Assembly (NCBI GenBank): GCA_940671915.1
Contig: CALNVZ010003435.1
Location: 4,325,244-4,389,243 of the forward strand
Source of the DNA: Paracentrotus lividus
Taxonomy: Eukaryota > Echinodermata > Echinoidea > Camarodonta > Echinidae
Reading direction: 5' to 3'
Length of the DNA: 64,000 bases
This document shows positions 1 to 13,640 of this stretch, one piece after another; the first letter of the stretch is position 1, and each line of letters begins with the position of its first letter. Both the position numbers and the translations under genes were made by a program. The notes under the pieces are model-generated. The model was not told the origin of the DNA. It made no database searches and saw only the letters and a list, made by a program, of their open reading frames with translations.

Positions 1-528
1 ACTCCAAATAAAGAGAAAGGTGTCACTGGAACAGGTGTTGAGATTGCAAATGGGTAAGAGGCATTTGGTTGTTGATATGGCAGGCAAGATGCAGAAAAAG
101 CAAAAGAAACCTGTTTCCTCGTAAATAAATGAGTTTATATCTGAGAGGATCTTACATAAAAAGTACTATGACTTTCACAATGGTTTATAGATAATGTTAT
201 TGTTTGTAGAAAGTCCAATTGTCACATGGTGTGAAAATTATAGAAAGCATAAAAGAGATTCATACAGAGACAATAGAATAAAGAAGATGGGCATGAATGA
301 GGTACAATTAATTCATAAAGAGGAGGAAGTCACATTAATGAGATTTAAAACAAATCAAAGCCAAACAATTCCCATAAATAAAATGTGTTGCATAAAAGAT
401 ATTCAACAATGGGGTAGAGGTGCTTAAAAAAAGGTTTCCTTCTTCCTCGATGAAATGATAAAAAAAAGGGAGAAAAGAAAGCTTCAAGCAGAATGCACAG
501 AAAAACTACAATATCATAAGAGAGTGAA

Positions 529-532
<4 letters not shown>

Positions 533-569
<37 letters not shown>

Positions 570-588
570 CAGAGAGAGAGAGAGAGGC
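533..588 (+). repeat. (GA)n microsatellite
   Basis: A GT run of a few units passes into a slightly interrupted GA run. The chance frames on both strands (RERERERE and SLSLSLS) arise from it. Confidence 0.9.
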
Positions 589-2032
589 GCTCAAAAAGCC
601 TGAAGTTAGGAAAGGCAAAATCCAATTGAAGCCACCACTGATCTGAATAGGCGAATCCCTTCATGATTACAAACTCTCTATACACTAGCCAGGCAAACCA
701 ATGCACTAAGTCTGCAGGACCCAGGGGCTATTGGTGCGAATTAAGACTGATGAATATTTGGAGTGAATGAAATTATTTTCCAATTGGTGGGATTAATACG
801 GGCCCATGGAGGCAATTACTCAGTGGGAGGGCCACAGTGCGTGCCGGCCGGGGATGAAAAGGTCTAGCGTTGGGTAGGCGGGCACAATGACTCAAAGACA
901 AACCAAGGAACACGGAGTGTCGTAACGGGGGAGGCATTGATACATTCTCGGCTCTGCGGCGAGTGCTTTTGTCTTCTGGCACCTGAAACTTTACTAAACA
1001 TCATATTTGACACCAGGGTCCTTGTTTTTGTTTTGCTGTTTTTCTTCCCTTCTATTCAAGCATTTCTTCAAACTCTTTCAATTAGTTGAAGGACCTTTTG
1101 CTTAGGAAACTGTTTAAGAAGCAAAGCAGCTGTAGGTGGGTCCACAATGGCTTGATACAACAGTCGATTCTTCTCACCGCAAGACATTAAGATGGCATAA
1201 ATGAGCAGCGAGAAGGAATTAAAACCACTCACAAGAGAACATGTGTCGATTCAAGTTCAAAATCAACACGCTATGATTAATTCCTTGGCGGAACCTCCGA
1301 AGCTCTCTTGATATTACACAGTGGCATCTCGTCCATATTACCAATAAGAGCAATCAAATTGCAATGGGCATCCCCCACTGCTATGGATATGTTCCTTTCA
1401 TACTTGTATTCACGCTATAACACACCATCTGCAGAAATATTTCATTTTCCTTCTCTCCATCTAGAGTAATTGCAAAAGTGTTTAAATATTCAAAATGGTG
1501 GCTTTATTTTACGATATAGATTCCTTAGTTAAATCATACTTTCCTAACATTCAAACTCTTCTCCCTTTTTTTTTTTTTTTTTTTCCGTTCAATTCTCTTT
1601 CTTCAAAACAAAGTTGCAATTCCTGAGAGCATTCACAGAATACTAATGAAAGAAAAAGAGATTTTGCAATGAAAATCAATTCAGAACTAATTTAGCAGAC
1701 TTTTCAGTTTTGAGAAAAACAAAGAAATATAATTGTTGTATGCCACATTCATCACACACAATAAATGAATATACATCAGTCCCCTACCCACTGGGATTTA
1801 CCACATGAAAAGACACTATATTTTATATAATGAAGTTATTATAATTTCTAACTAATTCCATCCAGATTTGATCATAAACTCATTCCATGCCAAAATCACT
1901 TTTTGTCACAATTGTACTTACTCATCAATTGTTTAAAACATTCAAAATATTAAAGTTAACAATATTGGGTCTGCGGACTAATTTCCAATTTTTCATACCA
2001 CATAGGATTATTTAAATATCATTATATCATTT

Positions 2033-2225
2033 TTTTTGGGGGGGGGGGAGAGTACATCAAATTTATGTAGCATGCAAAAGGTTAACAAATTTCTGAACAC
2101 ATTTCTTTTCTTCTTTTTTAATTTTTGTTATATGTATGTGTTTTATGAGCCTCAGGTTTTTTTTTTGGTTTTTTTTAGGGGGGGGGGGGCTAAGGTCATC
2201 ATTTTTTCTGCCTCCCCCCCCCCTA
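2033..2225. repeat. Cluster of T, G and C homopolymers able to pair
   Basis: A G-run at about 2038-2048, T-runs, a second G-run at about 2179-2189 and a C-run at about 2213-2222 lie within 190 bp. The second G-run and the C-run can form a hairpin with a loop of about 23 bp. No gene; overlapping short frames on both strands are chance. Confidence 0.7.
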
Positions 2226-3750
2226 ATATTGATGCTTTTTTTTTCTTCTTGTTCTTGTTCAATCATTCTGAACAGATTTCTTGTGTTCACTCCTATATCC
2301 TGTGACTTATTATGTAAAGGAACATACTATTGCTTCAGTCATGGTGTCTGAGATTTCTTGTGTACAGGAACCTGCCGTTTCCTCATAGCTATGGTGTCTC
2401 TAAAGTTGATTGATCACTCACACTACATGATTAATGCATCCACTTATGAACAAAGTCTCCCATGATTAATGGCCTGCCTAATGTATGGACTCGGCCAGTG
2501 ATAACCTAAAGCCGTTGACGGCACTGCAAATTGATTTTGCTAGAATTTTGATTTCACTATGAATCATTTGTGTAAATTTATCCATTCATTTTGTCGGGTA
2601 ACATATATTCTGCCATTCATAAGAAATATCTCTGTCACTTATGAGATATTTTATAGTTTTATATTTTTATCTAGATATTAATCAAGTGATATCAAGTAAA
2701 AAGGCCCAATCAATGGTATCACCACTTTTTTCTGGTCCCTCTCCAAACCAAGTCTTTTGTAAAATTACATATTTTGTTTTTTAAATGATTGATGAGAAGT
2801 AAAATCAATAAATTAAAATCTTTAATCTTGTTTTATGACATCTTAAAAGTTAGAAATAGGAAAGCAAATACAAATAACGTTTCTTAACCTCTGCTAACTT
2901 TTAGAAGAAACTACAAATAAATTTCAATATGATTACTACAATGAAATATATACAATTTAATCAGTCACTGGAAATCCAAGTGATTTTTTTTTTCTCTTTG
3001 ATCATCAAAATGAATATACTTTGATATATAGCAACAAGATGTATAAATAGTATGGTTCAGCTGTATAAAAAAATAGGGCTTCTGAATGAAATTAAATCAA
3101 CAGTTCCTCTAATTTGATTTGTTTTTTCCATCTTCTTGATTACATCATTTTGAATACATAAGGGGTACATTATTTGCTTAGAGAACACAAAGCTGGAATC
3201 AGCTAAACAGATTACAGGATCAATATCATCATCTTCACTGTCATTCTATTACATGAAATGAATACGACATCAAAGGCGCCTAATGACCATGTAAATACAC
3301 CGTGCTAATGACAAACATGTCAAACAGAATGGAGGATGAATTCTAATTATCCATCTAATCCGCAAGTCAGAAATAACTTTGTGGAATCTTGTTTGAATAT
3401 CTGGGCTAATTATTTCTTCTCCTTTTGTAGCATGGATGGATGGTAATTCAGCATCTTTATTTTACAAATGGAACAACTGTATGCCCACATGTCATATTGT
3501 AAATACCTGCTGTATCTCTTTCTAAATTTTTTATGTCCTCTTCCCTCATTTAGTCTACATCCACCCCCTCCCAATCTTATACCCTTTTTGCTCCTTAATA
3601 TTCATCCCTCATTATCTCTTGGTCTCTCCTTCTATATCTTTTATATAAAAAAATATTTTAAATAAATAAATAAAAATAAATATCTCTTTATTTCTTCTTT
3701 AGCACAATCTTTTGTTTCTATGATGATCTCCCATTTTAAATTTTCTTCAC

Positions 3751-3760
3751 CCCCCCCTCC

Positions 3761-3791
<31 letters not shown>

Positions 3792-3795
3792 AATT
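3751..3795 (+). repeat. C-run and (CT)n microsatellite
   Basis: A run of C followed by ctctctct and tctatctctc, close to the tRNA-like relic at 3838-3995. GA-rich sequence follows at 4010-4065. Confidence 0.85.
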
Positions 3796-3837
3796 CTATC
3801 TCCCTCTTAATCTATCTCCGTCTCTCAAACCAACTGA

Positions 3838-3995
3838 GGATCATCATTTCCCTTACATTGAGGTAAATGTTGAAGGCTACCATTCTTGATGACCACTTTC
3901 CATCTCTATTACGACATGAGATTTGAACCAAGGACCTCTGATACAGAATAGCAATGGTTACTAAATGATGTTTCATTGTACCAGTGACTTGGGGG
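3838..3995 (-). mobile_element. Decayed tRNA-like SINE head
   Basis: On the minus strand an A-box-like word (AGTCACTGGTACAATG) is followed about 55 bp later by a B-box-like GGTTCAAATCT. Much of the spacing between the boxes is kept, but no cloverleaf is evident. It is treated as a SINE relic rather than a tRNA gene. Confidence 0.5.
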
Positions 3996-6900
3996 TTCTT
4001 TCCCAAAATGTTAAAAGAGGGAGGGGGAAAGAGGGAGGGAGAAGGAGATAGAGAGAGAGATAGAAGGAGAAAGTGGATATGACCTACTAGTTGGGTGTAA
4101 GAAGGGCATTCTCCTCATCACAAGTAGAATAACCGTCCATCTAGCACTCAGCATCAAATAAAATCTAGAGAAGTGTGATGCGGTCATTCATGGTCAGCGG
4201 AGCTAAGAAGAGCATTACGATGCTGACGAGGGAAGAGATGACTTGGGCCGTAGAAGAAGAGAGTGGTCGTGACGGAGAGACAGCGAACTGAGACATACGA
4301 GGTGCGAGCGTGTTAAACAAGCCCTCTTGGAGTTACACCGGACACTTAGTAAGCACTTGGGAAGTACTTGGGAGTAAGAGACGGGGAGAGAGAGAGATGG
4401 GATCTGCTGTCGAGAGGAGTCTAAAATGCATCATTAGCAGGTGGATTCAAAAGAAGGGTGTAGATGCAATGAAAGAGATAGAAGATGGGATAGGTAGGTA
4501 GAGAGATATAGAGGAAAAATTCAACTGTAGATTAGACAAATTAGTAAGAGATGAGATCAGGAAAAAAGACTTGCATCATACCTGAAAAACATTATGGTGT
4601 CATTTTATAATATAAAAGCTCACAGTAAAGGAGATGGAAGGCCTATTATTTTTAATTAAGTAGGATATATATGGAGTAAAAGAAAATATAAGAAAGCAAA
4701 GAGGGGAATAGAAATAATAAAACAAGTGAGGAGTCACCTTGTTCAGTGCTAAATGAATTAACATATATAAAAAAAAGTATTTATGTATTATTCTGTACGG
4801 GGATGAACTCCATGTGTACCACTCATTTTTTTCTTTTTATTTAAAGCCAGTGGTAGCCACTCTCTCCCCCTCTGTCCATCCTTCTCTGAACTTTTCCCCT
4901 CTTTTAAATGTTTATGAAACATCATTGTCTATAAATACTCCTTGTTCTTTTAACTGAATACTTAACTGCATACAACACATTCATCAATGCTGTGTCAGGG
5001 CCTAAATTTAGCTGATTCTAGATTATCAAAAAACCTTTGATATCTAATTAGATTCAAGTTCTTCTAAGGCGTAACCGAGTAGCTTTTTGCTTAACTTTAA
5101 CAAGTTTAATTTCTACGGTATTGACACCTCCCTCATAAAATGTCAAATATCTGTTTCTAAATATGAAAATTATAAATTATTCATGGTTAATAACAGCTTA
5201 ACATATTAAAATATCAGAAACCACAAAGTATATTCCTTTCAAAAGCAAAACCTCCAAAGCTGCTTTGTCCAACAAGAAGCTGTACTTGCACCCCCTCTTT
5301 CCTCAGCTCAATTTCATAAATTTCTTAAAACTCTGTTTTGCTAATTAACCATGCACTGCTGGCGCCATTGTATGTTATGGATTAAGGCAAGAGGCTCATT
5401 GACTAGAACTGTTTCCTTTAAACTGCAGCCAACGTCTTTTCCAAATTTTCATATGACAGATTTACAGTCTAAGAGAGATTTATGGTACAAGTGCAAGTCT
5501 AACAAAATTGCCAGAAGTAAACTATTTGTTACCCACAGACAAAAAGGATATGTTAAAGACCATTCCTCATAAACTGACATATTCATGGCCATTTAATCGG
5601 TATGGAAATCCTTTGAAATGCACAATGTGCACTTCATACTTTTTGTACTATGCCTGGCACCATGGTCATTATGCTTAGATTATTCAATTATTACAAATAG
5701 CTCAAAAGAATTTCTCATACACCAGTCCTTTTAGAAATGCCTTGTTGAGATTAAATCTAAGATTTTAAAGTTTTATTCAGAGTTTCTCTCAAACTCGGCA
5801 GGAAGAAATACATTCAACTTCAGCCATTCTTTTAAATGTAATTTTTCATTTATGTTGTAAAATTGAAGGATATTTTTCCTCAAAATATAAGGGCATGACC
5901 TCATATTCCTGAACATTAAATGAATATCATCATGCCCCCCAACAGACCGAGTATTTTGTGGACCATTTATTTTGGAGGTATATGCTTTCGGTCCAATAAC
6001 GCCTTGTTGAAAATATTTTTAAAAAGTACAAACTCCACTTTGACATCAATCTTCTCTATATGGACTTTTTATTCCCAAACTTATTTATAAAAAACACTAT
6101 AGCTGTGCAAACAAACAAAAAATCAGTCAATTTTTATAGGACAAGTCCAATGACCAGTGAGGTGTGTTATGAAAGAAATTCTAGTGTTTAGCTTACCAAC
6201 CTTATTCAAAATGATCGTTACCCTAATTTCTTTCAAATGAGGGTCTCATTCTGTGCCTCACAAGTACGCCAATCTAGTTATTGTCGCAGCTTTTAACTAA
6301 AGGAAGTAATGGATTTTCATAATTACATTGCCAAGAAGAAATACACACATATGTCATTTGGTAAATAGTGCTCTTTATAATGATAGTTTTGACGGTTTGG
6401 CGGAAGTCATGCAGAGAATGACGTTAATACCGTTCAGAGTGTGAGAAACCTCATCAAAAAGATGGAAGTGCTTTTCATTAAAGCCCACTCAAGCGGTCAT
6501 CATCCAATGATTCCTGATCATTCCTTCTTATGAGCAGAGGGAAAATCACAGTCATCAATATGTCTGATTAAGTGGATATCTTTCCATCGAAACGAGCCTC
6601 TGTAGACTCATTTGTATTCAGAGCGCAAACGAGGTGATATAAAGTAGTCATTAAAAGGGAGACAAACAGAAATATGGCTGGTGCTCTTCATGTGTTGGAA
6701 CACAATACCGGTTGTTGACAGACTCGCGCGACATCCATTAGGCCTCGCGATTGGCTGCGATTTGGCCCATCTAATATTCATGATGTAACAACTCTATATC
6801 ATTTACAGAGCACAATCAGGACAGAGATGGGGTACTTATTTCCCGGTGAGAAGTTCAAAGTGGGTGACTGTTAAATGTACCATCATGCAAAGCCAAATGA

Positions 6901-9763
6901 TCTTTTCACGCTGCTGCGCAAGTCAAGAAGTGCAGCGTGGTTTCCATGATGGGGTCAGACGACGAACCGTGGTAAGATCGAGAACAGGCCATAGCCCCCG
7001 TCTTACCGAAACCCACTGCGTGAAAAGCTGATCGGTGCGGACAATTAAACGGCGATCCACTGTTTGGTATTCATGACGGCTCAGTGATGATCTAAGAAAG
7101 ACCTGGTAATTTAATTGAAGAATTGACCCGCGTCACGACTTACAACTGCAAAACTGTAGCGGTAATACCCTCAAAATACCTCAATCTTCCATCTCTTCAT
7201 TGGCTGACATAGTAACATTATGAGAGATGCTGAAAACAGATTCCTGATCAATTAGACGAGGGGCTTGGCTTGGATTTAGGACTGGTCATGATAGAACTGC
7301 AAGTGATGAGACCTTATTTGCATCTTGATTGGGTGGTATGGACTAACTACCTGCCAAGAACTGGGCCACCTAGTCCCACATATTCCTCTAGAGGATGGCT
7401 CTAAGAATAGACTAAGATTGCTTGATCATAGGTGGTTAAGAATCAAATCAAAGAGAAATTATTGCAGGAATTCCTTCACTTCCACCCCTAGCCCACTAGA
7501 CAGTTCTTTAAATGTTGTATTTCCCTACTCAATTGTTGCCACCCTCCCCCTAAAAAGGTATTACAAAATAAAGAACCGACTTTTAAACAGGAGAGATCGC
7601 AAAGAGAGCTTTCTTTTAAAATAACCTTTTCGTAACATTTGGCTCATAAAAGATACAAATACACAATTAATGTAAGTAAATAGGCCTATATGATGAGTAT
7701 CAAAAAGAATATTTCAAATAAGAGCATTACATACATGTCTATACTTTGATAAGTTCCTATGGTTACTAGTATATTATACTGAATGGAGTAATAACCCCCC
7801 CCCCTATGAAAAAGACAAACTGTGATGTAATTTCCACCCTACTTTATACTCTGTAATGGATTCTATAAATATCTAATTCTATGGATGATACTTGATAGAT
7901 GTTTTTTAAAAATGAAACTATGTATCTTTCAAAACAAAACATACATTGCAATATTAACTCGCTACAACATTCCAAAAATGCAGAGCAGTAAGCTTGACTA
8001 AGTAAGAATAGATCTCCAGCACTCTCCGCTGAAAAAGAGAGGATCGCAATTTGTCATTTTGAGGAAAATATAAAAAACTCTGGTTTGCTCAAAGTACAAA
8101 GAGACAAGTTTGCTGCGAGTGAGCCGAGAAAAGCAAACCGTCCTTGACTTCTCATGCTGGTTTGCTGCTACCCGCTGTCCTAACACTGCTAAGTCTTTAT
8201 GCGTTCATGTGGGTACGGTGCCCCCAATCAAACCAATCGACAGGTATAACACCTTCAATCTCAAGAATACCACTACCACGTCGTCATCTCATCCCCTTGG
8301 TATCTTTCTTAATATCAAGAAGCCAACACCTCATCCCTCTCCATTGTTCACTCTTGTCTAAACAATCACCATCCCAGGCTTCAATTATCCGCCGATACTT
8401 TCCGGAGATAAAGCAGCATCGATCGGTGGAGGAACAAGATTATCGGGGCGTACGTGAAAGAAAATCGGGTTTCCAGTCATTTTCGACGCCTCTTCATCTC
8501 TGCAGATGTTTTGGGGTAGCTGGGACCATTGCGGGGTGTCGTTGGACGGATATTGGCGAAAAACTGCTGTGTAATTGTAAGGATGATGAGGATCATTTGA
8601 GAAGATGAAGAATAACCTAATGGGAAATAAAGAGGGTAGATGTCACCAAGACGATGCGTACAGGTGGTCTTGAAGTAAGTCATTCACTCCAAGCAAAAGG
8701 AACATTACATGCATGATCTATATACGTTTCAATTGCTTTGAGGAGGCGACTCTGAAGCATAAAGAAAGCAACACATGGACTCTATGGTTCCAGCAAGTGG
8801 TCTTATAGACTGGGTGGGAATCCACTAACCCCTCTGCAGCCAAAACTTCTCTACAATCAACATATGAGTGTAGACATACGTGGATCAGGGTTTGAAGGGT
8901 TAATATGGGAGCGGGTGACACAATGAGAGTTGGTCGATGTCAGCAAGAGGTCCTTAACAGGTGGTTTGGTGGGTTCTTGAGGCGGGCGTGTTAGCCTTGA
9001 AAGGTGCTTCTTCCTCCTTGACTCCCTCATGTCAGAGAGAGAAAGGGACAAGTGGGAAACAAATGTGTGACCAATCCACCACAAAAACATAGAGCAACGC
9101 TAGACAGAGGGTGATGAACTTCCGACATGAGGCCTCAAAAAGAGGCGACTTTCTATCAAGCAGGAAAGAAAAGTGATTGGATTTCAAAGAATTGGATAAA
9201 GAGACACATTAGTCTTGTGCTTACACTGAGGACCAAGGCACACTGCAAGATTCAACACCAGATGGACAATTGATAGTCAAAAAAATTACATTACTCCAAA
9301 TAACCAATATTGCTAATGATTACTCATCAGTTTGGGAGTCAGCTAAGCAGTCGGACTGGGTATTACAGAGGGGGGAAAGACGGCTGCTTACGAGGAGCCT
9401 AAAAAGGGATCGCTACACTTCTACCTCTCTGTGGGTGAGAAACTTGGGAGTTTAATAGTATGATGGGCCTAAGATGATGAGGCGTTAATGAGAACAAGCG
9501 GTGAGATCAAAAGCATTTTAGGGTACCTCCTGAGGAGTAATTGTGTGTATCTCTTGCATAGTGCAAGATGGCCGTTACCTCATCTACCTTAGTGTAGAAT
9601 TAACTCCCTTTTGGCTCTCAAAGGTTGGTATCCTTCCAAGATGAAAGGATACAGAATCCTTTCAAAGATTGCAAACCAAACTGCTTGAGTGACCCATTTA
9701 GTATGAAACAAACATCATAACTAAGAGAAAAATTAAGTCTTTCATTCCCAAAGTTGCATTTCT

Positions 9764-9799
9764 AGACAGCCATTGGGATATAGACAGCCATTGGGATAT
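9764..9799 (+). repeat. 18-bp tandem duplication
   Basis: The unit tagacagccattgggata occurs twice head to tail. Confidence 0.85.
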
Positions 9800-10239
9800 A
9801 CATATCAAAATGGAAAACCATGAGGACTTTTTTTAATATTGTCATTGACAAAACTTTAAGTGAATAATGGAATATTCCTCTGGATATTTCAATGTTAATA
9901 TATGATACTACTCTTGTCACAGGCTGTATTCCTGCATACAATGTGTGCACCCTCTTCACTCACTGAGGGGTACATGTATTCCTATGATATATTTGTGACT
10001 GATTGTACAAAAAAAAGGAACCTAGGAATATATTCCTCTCCTGGGTATAGAGACTCAAATGTAGAACTATACACTGCCAAAGGATAAAACACATAGCACC
10101 ATGCCAGAGATTGAACCTACAACATTCATTTTAAAGTAATCAATAGGTCAAACCATGTGAATACAACATCTTCTTTCTCACAAAGATATTCAGATTTTGA
10201 ATGACAGTGCCCTAAAAACTAACTAGCAGATCAATGATG

Positions 10240-10958
10240 TGGTGCTCATCCAGCATCTCACAAAGAAATAAAAACAATTTTTTAATTTCGCATAAATCAA
10301 CAAATTATTTTCTTGTCAAAATTTCAAAATTCTGAGTACATGTAGTTTGGTGAACCTCATATAGCTCTACCAGAAGGTACCCCAAAAAAAACAATCAAAA
10401 TCGGTCAATACATAAGCACAGCATTTTTTGTTGAATTTTAAAAAATGCGCATAAATACGCATATTTAATGAGTTTCAAAATTCTGTGTAGAAGTTTTGTA
10501 TCCCCCACCTAGTGCAATCATATAAAGCAAACAGAATTGAAATTGATCAACACATATAGGAGGAGAAGCAATTTTTGTGATTTATGAATAAATTTTGCAT
10601 AAATTAGCATATATAATTTTCTAGACAAAATTTCGAAATTCTGTGTAGAAGTTTGGTGAACCTCATGTACCTCTACCAGATGGAACAAAAAAAAAAAAAA
10701 TCAAAATCGGTCAACAAATAAAGAAGAAGAAGAAGCATTTTTGTCCATTTTGAAAAATGCGCATAAATTAGCATGTTTAATGAGTTTCAAAATTCTGTGT
10801 ACAAGTTTTGAATCCCCCACCTAGTGCTATCATATAAAGCAAACAGAATTGAAATCGGACTTGAAATGACGAAGAAGAAGCATTTTGAAATTGTGGACAG
10901 ACGATGGACGCCACGCCACGGCATAAGCTCATCTGGCTCTTCTAGCTGGATGAGCTAA
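10240..10958. mobile_element. Degenerate element with two internal units of about 310 bp
   Basis: It begins near TGCTCATCCAGC and ends near GCTGGATGAGC, an inverted pair. Inside, a block of about 310 bp is repeated directly (10266-10575 and 10577-10870), with shared words such as TTTGGTGAACCTCAT, ATGCGCATAAAT, and ATCCCCCACCTAGTGC followed by ATATAAAGCAAACAGAATTG. No protein-coding frame. Confidence 0.7.
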
Positions 10959-11579
10959 AAACAACAATTCTTCATAGGAAATGAACTTCAGAGAGGGACA
11001 GATTGTGTACCACTTAATTCCATTGCAATACCTAGTGGCCCATCTAAAAATATAAATTCATCTGTAACAATATCCCTAGATTAATAGATATATTCTAATC
11101 ATTCAAGAATTGGCTATGAATTAATGCACATTAAATTTAGGCTTTGTGAACTTTAAAGTACAGTTTGTGTTTGGAAGGAGGGGGCGGAGTGAGTTAATTC
11201 TGCGTACCATTTGGCTATGTTACATGACTGTACAATGTGTCTGTGCTTCCGTTAATATGTTTCCATCTAACAACTTCCCGAGGTGGAAAATTATGATCAC
11301 ACCAATCCTCAAACTCCTCAAGTCATGTTGTAAAGAATGTAAAAGTGGATTTAGTCCTAGAGACCAGATGACTCTATTACAGTCACTTAATGATTCATGA
11401 TTGGATTCCCCTTGCTCGAAGCACTGATTCTTGCCGCTATCAAACACATCACACCTAAATATATATGACCAAGTCATGATAGGAAAGAGAAAGAGATACA
11501 TCGAATTCAAGTGGAAAATAATCTATTTTGGGGTGCTAAAACTTCCATGCAATTATCTCACTGGTGTCAGAACTCCTTT

Positions 11580-11770
11580 CTTATTACTTCACGTCCATTT
11601 CAAGTTTGCGAGAGGCCCAGAGTGGCGAGGCGCCCCCACACCTTCCACGCGATTACACGAGCTCATGATGAGCTCTCACACGTCACGGTGCGCACGGCGA
11701 GCGTGATGCGTGCCGACACGTCAGCCACGGGGAATTCACCCGCCGCTGCGACGTCGACGTGAGAGTTGTC
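11580..11770. promoter_or_regulatory. CpG-rich island-like segment with short palindrome
   Basis: CpG is dense from about 11620 to 11765 (for example gcgaggcgc, gtgcgcacggcgagcgtg, gcgacgtcgacgtg) in otherwise CpG-poor DNA. It contains the interrupted palindrome GAGCTCATGATGAGCTC (11659-11675) and TGACGTG/GACGTC-type words. Overlapping frames on both strands lack recognisable domains. It may be a regulatory element or an unrecognised noncoding exon. The call is weak. Confidence 0.3.
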
Positions 11771-12360
11771 CGATCGGATGGAAGGAGTCACGTATGTTTG
11801 AGTATTGGAAAGGATTGTTGGGTAATGGGATAGAAAATCTTGCAAATGATACTGCATATCCTGCTTGCTCAGCCATATGTTAAGAAAATATTATAGTGAC
11901 ACCAGGCTAATCTCAAGGGTAAATATAGACTACTAGTCAACATGCCAAGAAAACATCTTACCTCTTTGCTGAATCTCTATTATAAAATGAAAAAATAAAA
12001 GAGTACCTCTCAAACATCATTATTCAGAAGTCTATTCTGTTTCTTTTTTACCACACATGTTCATGAATAATAAAATTCATAAAAGCTCTTGGAAAATGCA
12101 GATTACTACATGGTTTTAAAATTTTTTTATAAAATCTCCTTGAGATTAATTGTTGAATTTACAGACCAATAGAGCAAATATTTTGTGGTTAATGTTCATG
12201 ATTTCTACCATCAAGAAAATAAACAGACAAGAATTATGAAGACATATTTGAACCAATATTAAACTTTGTACATGCATCTATTCACTTACAGACATTGTAT
12301 GCAGCATTGTTTAATACAACTATTCACATCTTTACCAACTACTTTAGGTACAATGTAATA

Positions 12361-13128
12361 GGGCAGTTCCAAGCAAACAGGACATGGAGCTGAAATTTTA
12401 AAGTGCCGCTGTGCCTTTGAAAATGCAAATTAGGATCTGAAATTACCACAAAGGCTTCTTTACAATACAGCCAATCATTTAAGTTAAACAAATTTGCGAT
12501 TCAGTATTCTATTCACTGAATAATTGATCAAACCCAAATTTGCACGTATGGGACTATGGGGCTTTAAATGCCTCTAATTCTTATATCTCGTCACTTTTTG
12601 CCAATTTTTTTGGCTTAATGTAATTGTCATGGTCTACTCTAACAAACTTTTGTATTAATATTTCTTTATAATGCATTTCTCCTCACGAAAAAGACCGGGA
12701 AACCAGATGTCACTCCGTAACCGTCACTCCGTAACCGGACAAGGGTTCGAGTTTTAAGTCATAATTAACAAAATATTCAACCAATTTTTTTATGCAAGGT
12801 GGCATATTATACCTAGAATAATATAGAATCCAATCAATAACTCAAAATTGTGATAGCCATTTAAATTTCACAGAGTTTAAGCAAAATGTTTTCTGCTCAA
12901 ATATGCATGTCCATTTTGCGTCACTCCGTAACCATGATTATGAATATTCATATCTCATTAATTAAGAGGATCACTATAAAAAAAAATTATCATTTTGAAA
13001 AGAGGGTATCATCAGCTTTTGTCATGAACCATTTCTTTGTACATAATTAGATTAAAGTATGGATGATAAACTTGTTTGAATACTGAAATGTTGCTTCTGA
13101 ATGTCACTCCGTTACCTTGGAACTGCCC
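12361..13128. mobile_element. Non-autonomous element, 768 bp, GGGCAGTTCCAAG termini with internal 14-mers
   Basis: The inverted ends GGGCAGTTCCAAG and CTTGGAACTGCCC are flanked by AATA on both sides. The 14-mer GTCACTCCGTAACC occurs in tandem at 12709-12722 and 12723-12736, again at 12920-12933, and with one change at 13103-13116 next to the right end. Such subterminal repeats are often transposase-binding sites (inference). No transposase frame. Confidence 0.82.
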
Positions 13129-13399
13129 AATACGATTCATATTGTACCCCTCCCTATCTAATACCCTAAACAGAAGCCAAACATCTCGACTATAACCTTC
13201 ACAAATTTATCGGCAATGACAAAACTGGCGGATAATTCATTCCTACATGAATTTGCAGCAGAGGTCCCCCATTCATACTGGGCCAACATTCTCTCTACAA
13301 ATATACCCATGATATGAGATATCTCTTCAAGTCTCGGATGGGTAATTAATCTCATCAAACTCTGTTAGCTGTGACAGTACGATCCTCTTTAAACATACA

Positions 13400-13640
13400 C
13401 CATGTCAAAGGTCGTACGCACCAAATCAGGGCCTCTTTATGCGTCCCCGGGGACGGCCACAATATTTCTGCTGGTGAAATCGGAGACATTGTTCATAAAT
13501 TCAAGCGACGATGTCATTACCGTCTTGAGGAATGGCCACCCCGCGCCACTGCGCCCCCTTCGCGGAGGACGACGGCGACAATGCTGCCCTCTCGTTGCTG
13601 CTGATTCCGGCGCATGTTTAACACATGTACGGCCGGCGCT
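13400..13640. other. CpG-rich, GC-rich segment
   Basis: This is a second CpG-dense patch (gccactgcgcccccttcgcggaggacgac and similar words) just right of the 12.4-kb transposon. Three overlapping frames of 75-105 codons stay open on both strands, which is expected for GC-rich DNA. None shows a recognisable domain or a convincing splice context. Confidence 0.35.

Larger units (their letters stand above)
1..10239. other. Noncoding, probably intron or 3' part of the SOWAH-like gene
   Basis: Apart from the microsatellites, homopolymer cluster, tRNA-like relic and 18-bp duplication listed separately, no exon, RNA gene or transposon boundary is recognisable. The ankyrin continuation (DF..G.T.LHWAAK) was sought on the minus strand and not seen. 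A moderately CpG-containing stretch lies at about 8370-8560. Confidence 0.5.
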
